Part shown: in pieces, positions 1 to 6,418 of the stretch | Numbering within the stretch: position 1 is the first letter of the stretch | Layout of the letters: every line of letters starts with the position of its first letter | NCBI GenBank assembly: GCA_012514835.1 | Contig: JAAYZM010000459.1 | Coordinates: forward strand, 1 to 16,629 | Reading direction: 5' to 3' | Length of the DNA stretch: 16,629 nt | Source: Actinomycetales bacterium | GTDB taxonomy: Bacteria > Actinomycetota > Actinomycetes > Actinomycetales > Cellulomonadaceae | The notes under the pieces: model-generated | Told to the model about the DNA's origin: nothing | Database searches by the model: none | Seen by the model: the letters and a program-made list of their open reading frames with translations, nothing else | Translations under genes and position numbers: made by a program

Positions 1-1
1 C

Positions 2-652
2 ATGCCCACGGAGGACAAGTACTCCACCACGCGCAACGAGCTGCTCGACCAGCTCGCCTACGCGATGGGCGGGCGCGTCGCCGAGGAGCTCGTGTTCCAC
101 GACCCCACGACGGGCGCGTCGAACGACATCGAGAAGGCGACCGCGATCGCCCGCAAGATGGTCACGCAGTTCGGCATGAGCGCCACGGTGGGCCCCGTGA
201 AGCTGGGCCAGGACTCGGGCGAGGTGTTCCTGGGCCGGGACATGGGCCACCAGCGCGACTACTCCGAGTCCGTCGCGTCCCGCGTGGACGTCGAGGTGCG
301 CGAGCTCATGGACTTCGCGCACACCGAGGCGTGGGAGGTGCTCACCGAGCACCGCGACGTGCTCGACACCCTCGTGCTCGAGCTGCTCGAGAAGGAGACG
401 CTCAACCAGGCCGAGCTCGCCGCGATCTTCGAGCCCGTCGCCAAGCGCCCCGAGCGCGACGTGTGGCTCTCGAGCGAGGAGCGCGGCGTCTCCGACCGTC
501 CCCCCGTGCTGACGCCCGCGGAGCGTGCGGCGCTCGAGGCGGGCACCAACGGTGCGCAGGGGGCCGACGACGGCGCCCTCGAGCAGACCGACCCGCTCGC
601 GGAACCCACCTCCCCGCCGCCCGTGATCGTCGAGCCGAAGGACGAGGCGTGA
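2..652 (+). CDS. ftsH: ATP-dependent zinc metalloprotease FtsH, C-terminal part (5' end outside window)
   Basis: This is the C-terminal 216 residues of a membrane-anchored AAA+ protease that degrades misfolded membrane proteins and some short-lived cytosolic proteins. The M41 peptidase region is clear: EDKYSTTRNELLDQLAYAMG, GGRVAEELVF and TGASNDIEKAT, in which Asp42 of the fragment matches the third zinc ligand of the family. The HEXXH motif and the AAA+ domain lie upstream of the window, so the first ATG at base 2 is internal and not a start. After about residue 145 comes a 70-residue tail rich in Pro, Glu and Ala, as in other actinobacterial FtsH proteins. The stop overlaps the GTG of folE (GTGA), so the two are probably translationally coupled. 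The ftsH-folE order is conserved in actinobacteria. Confidence 0.96.
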   Translation: MPTEDKYSTTRNELLDQLAYAMGGRVAEELVFHDPTTGASNDIEKATAIARKMVTQFGMSATVGPVKLGQDSGEVFLGRDMGHQRDYSESVASRVDVEVRELMDFAHTEAWEVLTEHRDVLDTLVLELLEKETLNQAELAAIFEPVAKRPERDVWLSSEERGVSDRPPVLTPAERAALEAGTNGAQGADDGALEQTDPLAEPTSPPPVIVEPKDEA

Positions 653-1245
653 GCCCCGACCAGGCGCCCCCCGGGCCACCGCCCGGGTTCGACGCCCCCC
701 GCGTCGAGGCGGCCGTGCGCGAGCTTCTCGCGGCCGTGGGCGAGGACCCGGACCGCGAGGGGCTGCGGGACACCCCGGCCCGCGTGGCACGCGCGTACGC
801 CGAGACCTTCGCGGGCCTCGGCCAGGACCCGCGCGACGCGCTCAACGCGACGTTCGAGATCACGCACGAGGAGATGATCCTCGTCAAGGACATCGACGTG
901 TACTCGACGTGCGAGCACCACCTGGTGCCCTTTCACGGAGTCGCGCACGTCGGTTACATCCCCTCGGGCGGCAAGGTCACGGGCCTGAGCAAGCTCGCGC
1001 GGCTCGTGGACGTCTACGCCCGGCGGCCCCAGGTGCAGGAGCGCCTCACGGCCCAGGTCGCGGACGCCCTCGTCGAGGTGCTCGACCCGCGCGGCGTGAT
1101 CGTCGTGATCGAGTGCGAGCACCTGTGCATGTCGATGCGCGGCGTGCGCAAGCCGGGCTCGAAGACGGTCACGTCGGCCGTGCGCGGGCAGATGCGCAAC
1201 CAGGCCACGCGCGCCGAGGCGATGAGCCTCATCCTCGGCAGGTGA
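649..1245 (+). CDS. folE: GTP cyclohydrolase I
   Basis: Converts GTP to 7,8-dihydroneopterin triphosphate, the first committed step of folate synthesis, as a cytosolic homodecamer. The 198-residue product carries the zinc-site motif STCEHHLVPFHG (Cys88, His91) and CEHLCMSMRG (Cys160, third zinc ligand), plus GLSKLARLVD and RRPQVQERLT, all typical of the family; the length is normal. I chose the GTG at 649 because it overlaps the ftsH stop, has AAGGA six bases upstream (638-642) and gives a usual-length N terminus; the frame stays open further upstream but reads into ftsH. It is followed, after a 51-base gap, by folP. All zinc ligands are present, so it should be active. Confidence 0.97.
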   Translation: MSPDQAPPGPPPGFDAPRVEAAVRELLAAVGEDPDREGLRDTPARVARAYAETFAGLGQDPRDALNATFEITHEEMILVKDIDVYSTCEHHLVPFHGVAHVGYIPSGGKVTGLSKLARLVDVYARRPQVQERLTAQVADALVEVLDPRGVIVVIECEHLCMSMRGVRKPGSKTVTSAVRGQMRNQATRAEAMSLILGR

Positions 1246-1284
1246 GCGGGGCCTCGCGCTGCCCGCGCGCCACCGGTGCACCCC

Positions 1285-1290
1285 TAGGCT
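1285..1290 (+). promoter_or_regulatory. Candidate -10 element of a leaderless folP promoter
   Basis: TAGGCT fits the actinobacterial TANNNT -10 pattern and ends exactly six bases before the GTG start of folP, which would place the transcription start on the start codon itself. No clear -35 box and no Shine-Dalgarno sequence are visible, which fits leaderless expression. This is an inference from spacing, strengthened by the same geometry before nadC, lysS and the small membrane-protein gene. Confidence 0.45.
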
Positions 1291-1296
1291 GAGCTC

Positions 1297-2196
1297 GTGA
1301 CCACCGGCCCCGCTCCGGCTCGTCCGGCACCGTTGCCCGCGAGCCTGCCCACCGGGCGGACCCTCGTCATGGGGGTCGTCAACGTCACGCCCGACTCGTT
1401 CTCGGACGGCGGGCGCTGGTTCGAGCCGGGCGCGGCCATCGACCACGGGCTGCGCCTGCTCGCGGACGGTGCCGACCTGCTCGACGTCGGCGGCGAGTCC
1501 ACGCGCCCCGGCTCGCGGCGCGTGCCCGTCGAGGTCGAGCTCGAGCGCGTGCTCCCCGTGATCGACGGCCTTGTCGCCGCGGGTGCCGCGGTGAGCATCG
1601 ACACGACGCGCGCCGTCGTGGCCGAGCGGGCCGTCGAGCGCGGGGCGGTGATCGTCAACGACGTCTCGGGGGGCCTGGCCGACGACGCGATGCACGCGAC
1701 CGTGGCGCGCCTGGGCACCGTCTACGTCGCGATGCACTGGCGCGGGCACGCGGACGTCATGGACACCCTGGCCACGTACGACGACGTCGTGACGGACGTG
1801 CGCCGCGAGCTGGCGCAGCGGGTCGCGTCGCTGCGTGCCGCGGGCGTGCGGGACGAGCAGGTGGTGCTCGACCCGGGGCTCGGCTTCGCGAAGCCGGGCG
1901 AGGACAACTGGCCGCTGCTCGCGCGCCTCGGGGAGCTTGTCGCGGACGGCTTCCCCGTGCTGGTCGGGGCCTCGCGCAAGAGGTTCTTGGGGCACCTGCT
2001 CGCGGGGCCGGACGGCGAGCCCGTCCCGCCGCACGAGCGAGACCGGGCCACTACCGCGGTGAGCGCGCTGGCCGCGTCCGTGGGCGCTTGGTGCGTGCGC
2101 GTCCACGAAGTGGCAGGCTCTGCTGACGCGGTGCGAGTCGCCGCAGCGTGGCGCGGGGGGCGAAGCGAACCGAACCGTGCAGGAGGAACGCCATGA
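1297..2196 (+). CDS. folP: Dihydropteroate synthase
   Basis: Condenses 6-hydroxymethyl-7,8-dihydropterin pyrophosphate with p-aminobenzoate to give 7,8-dihydropteroate; this TIM-barrel enzyme is the sulfonamide target. The 299-residue product shows the family signatures in order: VVNVTPDSFSDGG (Asn29 region), DVGGESTRPGS (63-73), VNDVSGG, DPGLGFAK (Asp192), GASRKRFLG (Lys228) and VRVHEV near the C terminus. The start is the GTG at 1297; there is no convincing ribosome-binding site before it, but a TANNNT box at 1285-1290 suggests a leaderless transcript. The stop overlaps the ATG of the next gene (ATGA). No substitutions stand out in the pterin or sulfa-binding loops by eye. Confidence 0.97.
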   Translation: MTTGPAPARPAPLPASLPTGRTLVMGVVNVTPDSFSDGGRWFEPGAAIDHGLRLLADGADLLDVGGESTRPGSRRVPVEVELERVLPVIDGLVAAGAAVSIDTTRAVVAERAVERGAVIVNDVSGGLADDAMHATVARLGTVYVAMHWRGHADVMDTLATYDDVVTDVRRELAQRVASLRAAGVRDEQVVLDPGLGFAKPGEDNWPLLARLGELVADGFPVLVGASRKRFLGHLLAGPDGEPVPPHERDRATTAVSALAASVGAWCVRVHEVAGSADAVRVAAAWRGGRSEPNRAGGTP

Positions 2197-3425
2197 CACC
2201 GTCGTCCTTCGGTCCCGTGACCGACGAGACCGGGCGCCAGCTGGACCAGGTGCGCCTCGTGGGGCTCGAGGCGCGCGGGTACCACGGCGTGTTCGACCTC
2301 GAGAAGAGCGAGGGGCAGACGTTCCGGGCGGACGTGGTGCTGCACGTCGACACGCGCCCCGCCGCCGTGAGCGACGACCTCGCGGACGCGCTCGACTACT
2401 CCGTGCTCGCCGAGCAGGTCGTGGCCGTGCTCACGGGCACGCCGGCGGACCTCATCGAGACCGTCGCGGAGCGGATCGCCGCCGTCGGGCTCGCGGCACC
2501 GGCCGTGCAGGCCGTCGACGTGGCCGTCCACAAGCCGCACGCGCCGATCCTGCTCGCGTTCTCCGACATCGTGGTGGCCGTGCGGCGCGACCGCGCGAAC
2601 CCGCCCGTGGTGCCCGCGGACGCGCACCTCGCCCGCCGCGAGGCGGTCCACGACGAGGATCCCGTCGAGGTGCCGGTGCTCGAGCCGCTCCTCGGGGCGG
2701 ACGAGCCCGAGGTGGCCGCCGTCGTCCCCGTCGTGCCTGTCGCGCCCGTCGCCCTCGACGCGCCGCCCGTGGCCGCGCCGGCCCTGCCCGTGTGGGCGCC
2801 GCTCGACGAGACCACCGTGCCTGCGCCGCCGCCCAGCCCTGAACCAGAGCCGGAGCCGGAGCCTGAGGAGCGCACGCCCGACCGGCTCGACGACCGTCCG
2901 GGCGAGGCCGTCGAGGTGGTGCTCGCGCTCGGCTCGAACCTCGGCAACTCGCAAGAGGTGCTCCGCTCGGCCGTGAGCGCGCTCGCGTCGGTCCCCGGGC
3001 TCGAGGTGCACGACGTCTCACCGCTCGCCCGCACCGTGGCCGTGGGTGGCCCCGCCGGGCAGCCGGACTTCCTCAACGCGATCGTCCTCGCCCGCACCAC
3101 GCTCGCCCCGCGCGAGCTGCTGCACGCGACGCAGACGGTCGAGAACGAGCACGGGCGGGTCCGCGAGGAGCACTGGGGCCCGCGCACGCTCGACGTGGAC
3201 ATCGTTCAGTTCGGCACCGTCGTGGCCTTCTCCGAGGACCTCGAGCTGCCCCACCCGCGCGCCCACGCGCGGGCGTTCGTGCTCCAGCCGTGGGCGGAGG
3301 TGGACCCGCACGCCGTGCTCGCGGGGCTCGGCGGCGGGCCCGTCGAGGCGCTCGCGGCGACGGCCCCGGACAAGGACGGCTTGCGCTGGATGGCGCTCGA
3401 CTGGCTGGCGCCGCGCGAGGGCTGA
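2193..3425 (+). CDS. folBK: Bifunctional dihydroneopterin aldolase / HPPK (FolB-FolK fusion)
   Basis: One 410-residue protein carries two consecutive folate enzymes. Residues about 15-130 are dihydroneopterin aldolase: LEARGYHGVF followed by EKSEGQTF (Glu37 is the likely catalytic acid) and HKPHAP (Lys114 is the likely catalytic lysine). Residues about 240-405 are hydroxymethyldihydropterin pyrophosphokinase: LALGSNLGN (244-252), GQPDFLNAIV, HWGPRTLDVDIV (327-338; Asp334 and Asp336 are the metal-binding pair) and LPHPRAHARAFVLQPW. Between them lies a linker of about 110 residues rich in Ala, Val, Pro and Glu, ending in a Glu-Pro repeat. The ATG at 2193 has a perfect AGGAGG (2181-2186) six bases upstream and overlaps the folP stop. 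In M. tuberculosis these are two adjacent genes. The stop overlaps the next ATG. Confidence 0.95.
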   Translation: MTPSSFGPVTDETGRQLDQVRLVGLEARGYHGVFDLEKSEGQTFRADVVLHVDTRPAAVSDDLADALDYSVLAEQVVAVLTGTPADLIETVAERIAAVGLAAPAVQAVDVAVHKPHAPILLAFSDIVVAVRRDRANPPVVPADAHLARREAVHDEDPVEVPVLEPLLGADEPEVAAVVPVVPVAPVALDAPPVAAPALPVWAPLDETTVPAPPPSPEPEPEPEPEERTPDRLDDRPGEAVEVVLALGSNLGNSQEVLRSAVSALASVPGLEVHDVSPLARTVAVGGPAGQPDFLNAIVLARTTLAPRELLHATQTVENEHGRVREEHWGPRTLDVDIVQFGTVVAFSEDLELPHPRAHARAFVLQPWAEVDPHAVLAGLGGGPVEALAATAPDKDGLRWMALDWLAPREG

Positions 3426-3901
3426 TGACTGCGACCCGCTGGCAGGCCGTCGTCCTCGCGCTCCTCGGTGCGGGGGTGGTCGGCTGGTTCGTCTGGTCGG
3501 CGATCCTGGGCCGGGGCGGGCTGCCGCCGCAGGTGCCGTGGACGGTCGCGGCGGTGCTCGTGCTCATCGCGGGGATCGTGCTGCGGCTCGGCCTGCAGGT
3601 GCGCCAGTACCAGCGGGGCAAGAAGCCGGACCTCGACGCGATCCGGGCCGCACGCACGGCCGTGCTCGCGAAGGCCGCCGCGTACACGGGCGGTGTGCTC
3701 GCCGGCTGGTACGGCGCGCAAACGCTCGTGCTCGTGACGGACCTCGCGAACGAGCCGATGCGCGCGGGGGCGCTCTCGGCCGGGGGCGCGACGGGCGGGG
3801 CCGTGGTGCTCGCCGTCGTCGGCCTCGTCGTCGAACGCTTCTGCCGCCTGCCCCCGCCCGGTGACGAGGCGACCACGGAACCCGGCCCGCACCCCGCCTG
3901 A
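3425..3901 (+). CDS. DUF3180 membrane protein
   Basis: A 158-residue integral membrane protein of unknown function. Four hydrophobic stretches are visible at about residues 7-27, 37-57, 86-106 and 120-140, with a basic cytoplasmic-type loop (VRQYQRGKKP) after the second and a Pro-rich C-terminal tail. Size, helix layout and position directly after folK match the actinobacterial DUF3180 family (Rv3605c position in M. tuberculosis); that assignment rests on memory and context. The ATG overlaps the folBK stop (TGATG), with GAGG at 3417-3420 upstream. A role in folate uptake or metabolism is only suggested by its neighbours. The region after its stop changes in base composition. Confidence 0.85.
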   Translation: MTATRWQAVVLALLGAGVVGWFVWSAILGRGGLPPQVPWTVAAVLVLIAGIVLRLGLQVRQYQRGKKPDLDAIRAARTAVLAKAAAYTGGVLAGWYGAQTLVLVTDLANEPMRAGALSAGGATGGAVVLAVVGLVVERFCRLPPPGDEATTEPGPHPA

Positions 3902-4149
3902 AGCCGGTCCGCCGCAGAGATCTGAGTCGAGCCGGTCGGGGGCCCTCCCGGTCCCGCGAACTTCCTAGTGCGGGGCTCGCTCGAGAGTGACGGCGTCGAG
4001 ACGGAACGGACCCTTGCGCACAACGAGCACGGGGCTCTGCGGTGAGAAGTCCAGAAATCTCCGGTTCTGTAGACGTCGAGGTTCGCAACTGCTAGCGTCA
4101 CGGAAACTCGGCTCTTTGGGGGCCGACTCCATGAGAGGGGGCCTTGATC
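3902..4149 (+). other. Intergenic region at left edge of AT-richer insertion
   Basis: About 250 bases separate the DUF3180 gene from the secreted-protein gene. I find no convincing gene in it. Composition drops from the surrounding GC-rich level over its second half. AGCCGGTC occurs twice near its left end (3902-3909 and about 3929-3936), followed by an imperfect palindrome around 3931-3950 with no T-run. A candidate promoter lies at 4068-4098 and a purine-rich ribosome-binding site at 4134-4141. Confidence 0.5.
4068..4098 (+). promoter_or_regulatory. Candidate promoter of the secreted-protein gene
   Basis: TGTAGA (4068-4073, loosely like TTGACA) and TAGCGT (4093-4098, a TANNNT -10 box) are 19 bases apart. 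They lie about 50 bases upstream of the ATG at 4150, leaving an ordinary untranslated leader with the GAGAGGGGG ribosome-binding site. The match to the -35 consensus is weak. Confidence 0.3.
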
Positions 4150-5379
4150 ATGTTGAGAAGATCGGCAGTTGGGACACTGGGGGGAATGAGTCTGCTTGCA
4201 CTCGGACTTGCGCCCGTGGCATCTACCCCGAGTTCGGCCAGCGCGGGGGAACTCGAGTCCTCGCGAATTAGTCTGCACAGCAAGGCGGTCGACCTGACCG
4301 ATCTCAAGGCCGCGAGGCCACTGGCGGCAGAGGGTCTCGACACTCCGACTCAGCCGTATGTCACCAAGGATGGTGAGGTTGTCAGCGTCACCCGGATCGA
4401 AGGTGAGGTTGTCGGTCCGACCGTAGAAGAGACTGTCGAGGCTGAACTCCTCGCAGCGGTCTCGGCGAAGTCAGGTGTACATCTCGACTGGAGTGACATC
4501 GAGGAGAGCGCGGAGTACTCGGTGTACCGGGATGGTCGCCTACTGGGTGTCGTCAAGGATTCTCACTACAGTGACCCTTCCGTGAAGCCCGGAGCGTCCC
4601 ACTCGTATCTTGTCGAGGGCATTCGTAAACTCCCGCCGCGGCAGGTTCATGATCCCGATACGGGAGAGGTGCACTCCGTTGTAGACGAGGTTGGCTACTC
4701 GTTCTTCACGCCAGTCACGGTCCCTTTTGCAGGCACGCTCAAGGGAGTAGAGCGTGCCGCGGAGGTCTCGATCCAGAGTGCCGCATCGAAGACTACGACC
4801 TTCCAGTACAAGACCTTCATCGCCGAGCCCAAGGCATGGTGGATCCCGACTTGTACTGGTGATGTCGGGTGGTACTTTGCCGGCGACAATCGAGGATATT
4901 CGAGCACGACGGGCTCCTCGCGCACACACGTAGTCGTTACCGCGAACTGGGCAAGCAAGAAGCTCACGCATTCTAAGGCGGTGGGCCCTACAAAACTGTA
5001 CAACGAAGTCGGTTTGCTATACGGAACCAAGACGGCGTCGTCGAGCAATATCAAAGTCAATACAATTGCGATCAATGCAACACTCGCAAAGTTTCAGATC
5101 GACCATCTGGCCCAGGACCCTTTCTGTCCGCCAGTCGGGGGAGTCTGGTATAAGATTACATTCTCAATGTACAAGAGTGGCCAGTGGATCGCATCAGGTA
5201 GCCGTCGCCCCGTCCCGCACCACGAGGCTTATGTTCGCCACGACGCGAAGAGTTGGTACGTCGTACTCCGCGCTAAGCGGGAGTGGCCCTCGTGGCAAGT
5301 CGATAATCCAAAGCCGAACATGCTCTGCCTCCTTGGCATCTGCGGGAATCGCAACATCACAGGAAACGGTAGTTTCTAG
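4150..5379 (+). CDS. Secreted protein with Fn3-like domain and DUF3238-like C-terminal domain
   Basis: A 409-residue exported protein of unknown function. It starts with a typical signal peptide: basic MLRRS, a hydrophobic core at about residues 8-24 and a likely cleavage after SASA (Ala32). Residues about 105-160 look like a fibronectin type III repeat (VHLDWSDI, YSVYRDGRLLG, SHSYLVEGI). Residues about 216-400 contain FQYKTFIAEPKAWW, GDNRGYSSTTGSSRTHVVV and a KAVGPTKLYNE stretch, resembling from memory the DUF3238 domain of Bacillus secreted proteins. Four cysteines (235, 326, 393, 398) could form two disulfides. There is no sortase motif or C-terminal anchor. The ATG at 4150 has GAGAGGGGG upstream (about 4133-4141). 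The gene is much AT-richer (around 55% GC; bases 5041-5100 are about 38%) than its neighbours, suggesting horizontal acquisition. Confidence 0.75.
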   Translation: MLRRSAVGTLGGMSLLALGLAPVASTPSSASAGELESSRISLHSKAVDLTDLKAARPLAAEGLDTPTQPYVTKDGEVVSVTRIEGEVVGPTVEETVEAELLAAVSAKSGVHLDWSDIEESAEYSVYRDGRLLGVVKDSHYSDPSVKPGASHSYLVEGIRKLPPRQVHDPDTGEVHSVVDEVGYSFFTPVTVPFAGTLKGVERAAEVSIQSAASKTTTFQYKTFIAEPKAWWIPTCTGDVGWYFAGDNRGYSSTTGSSRTHVVVTANWASKKLTHSKAVGPTKLYNEVGLLYGTKTASSSNIKVNTIAINATLAKFQIDHLAQDPFCPPVGGVWYKITFSMYKSGQWIASGSRRPVPHHEAYVRHDAKSWYVVLRAKREWPSWQVDNPKPNMLCLLGICGNRNITGNGSF

Positions 5380-5876
5380 TGGGTGAGGTGGCGCAGTCGG
5401 TGCAGCAAGCCCGAGATGTGTCCGCGGCGTGGCGAGCCCGGCTGACCGGCACCGTCGCGGGCACGTGGACGAGCGGTCTCGTGCTGGCCGGGTACGGCAC
5501 TGCGTCGATCGCGGCGGGTGGGTCGGTGGACCTGTGGCCCGAGCTGGGAGCCAACGCGCTGCGGATGTTCGCCATCGCTGCGATGTTCGCCGTTCCGGCT
5601 GCCGTGGCGGTCTTCTTCATCCTGTTCTCTGCCACCGTTGAGCAGCGCCTGCGCCAGCGAGTGCTCGTCTTCGCGGCGGTGGGGGCAGCGATCGGGTTGA
5701 TCCTCGGTACGCTGTTCCTCCAGTGGGTGTTGGCGCTCGTCGGCCTCGTCGCCGGGGCGGCGGGAGCCGCCGTCGGGTTGCTCGCGGCCGTCCGTGCCCC
5801 CCGATCGTGGTTCCTCGTGGGGGTCGCCGTCCTCGTGACGGTCGCGGCCATCGTCCAGGGATTCCGGGTGCCCTGA
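5379..5876 (+). CDS. Polytopic membrane protein of unknown function
   Basis: A 165-residue hydrophobic protein with about five transmembrane segments (approximately 25-47, 60-82, 93-113, 114-138 and 143-162) and a short charged loop EQRLRQR between the second and third. I do not recognise a family. Its base composition is close to the GC-rich neighbours rather than to the AT-richer gene before it. The GTG at 5379 overlaps the last base of the preceding TAG; a second in-frame GTG at 5388 is an alternative and neither has a strong ribosome-binding site (AGGAAACGG at 5361-5369 is the best). It may be part of the ancestral block, like the membrane protein found between DUF3180 and DUF2520 genes in mycobacteria. 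Confidence 0.7.
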   Translation: MGEVAQSVQQARDVSAAWRARLTGTVAGTWTSGLVLAGYGTASIAAGGSVDLWPELGANALRMFAIAAMFAVPAAVAVFFILFSATVEQRLRQRVLVFAAVGAAIGLILGTLFLQWVLALVGLVAGAAGAAVGLLAAVRAPRSWFLVGVAVLVTVAAIVQGFRVP

Positions 5877-5908
5877 GACGGTCCGGTGGGCGCGCGCGGG
5901 CGCGGTGG

Positions 5909-5914
5909 CAGGAT
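5909..5914 (+). promoter_or_regulatory. Possible leaderless -10 box or ribosome-binding site before first PH-domain gene
   Basis: CAGGAT ends six bases before the ATG at 5921, the same spacing as the TANNNT boxes at folP and lysS, but it lacks the first T. The AGGA inside it (5910-5913) could instead act as a Shine-Dalgarno sequence seven bases from the start. The sequence alone does not decide between these. Confidence 0.3.
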
Positions 5915-5920
5915 GGGCGC

Positions 5921-6418
5921 ATGGCTGAAACCGACGTCTCGCCGTTCGCACCGCCCGGGGTCGACTTCACGGGGGTCTCGCCCGCGCTCATCAAGGTGCG
6001 GGTCATCGTGAGCTGCATCTGGCTCGGGGGGCTCGCCGTCATCGGCGCGGTGCTCGCCGTGGCCACGAAGGCGGCGTGGGTGTGGGCGTTCCCCGCGGTC
6101 TTCGTCGCGCTGCTGGTGTGGGCGCTGTGGCTCGTGCCGCGCCAGGTCCGGGCGATCGGCTACGCGGAGCGCGACGACGACCTGTTGCTGCGCAAGGGCA
6201 TCCTCCTGCGCTCCATGGTGGTGGTCCCGTACGGCCGCATGCAGTACGTGGACGTCTCCGCGGGTCCGGTCGCACGGGCGCTCGGCATCGCGAGCGTCCA
6301 GCTCCACACGGCCGCCGCCGCGACGGACGCCTCGATCCCGGGGCTCCCCGCCGCCGAGGCCGCGCGCCTGCGCGACCAGCTCGCCTCGCGCGGGGAGTCG
6401 CGCCGGAGCGGGCTTTGA
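5921..6418 (+). CDS. Bacterial PH-domain membrane protein (YdbS-like)
   Basis: A 165-residue membrane protein with a short N-terminal cytosolic segment, two adjacent transmembrane helices (about residues 27-48 and 53-72) and a C-terminal bacterial PH domain (bPH2/DUF304 type, about 75-150) containing LLLRKGILLRSMVVVPYGRM, VSAGPVARALGIASV and a terminal Arg-rich tail. This layout matches YdbS of Bacillus, which is encoded with YdbT; in B. subtilis that pair belongs to the SigW envelope-stress regulon and contributes to antimicrobial-compound resistance. The start at ATG 5921 gives a normal length; upstream codons in frame are unlikely to be used. Its stop overlaps the TTG start of the next gene, so the two are coupled and probably form one complex. 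Confidence 0.85.
   Translation: MAETDVSPFAPPGVDFTGVSPALIKVRVIVSCIWLGGLAVIGAVLAVATKAAWVWAFPAVFVALLVWALWLVPRQVRAIGYAERDDDLLLRKGILLRSMVVVPYGRMQYVDVSAGPVARALGIASVQLHTAAAATDASIPGLPAAEAARLRDQLASRGESRRSGL

Noticed and set aside
259..2199. A 646-codon minus-strand open frame opposite ftsH, folE and folP
   Set aside because: Composition-driven shadow of three recognisable genes; no ribosome-binding site or domain seen.
3931..3950. Imperfect palindrome after the DUF3180 gene as a terminator
   Set aside because: Several mismatches, no T-run and GC-rich words that recur by chance in this genome.
3987..4271. A 94-codon forward open frame spanning the start of the secreted-protein gene
   Set aside because: It overlaps the signal-peptide coding region in another frame and has no recognisable features or ribosome-binding site.
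3902..5379. Insertion sequence or prophage remnant carrying the secreted-protein gene
   Set aside because: No transposase, integrase, terminal inverted repeats or target duplication could be found at its borders; the only repeat, AGCCGGTC twice, lies on one side.
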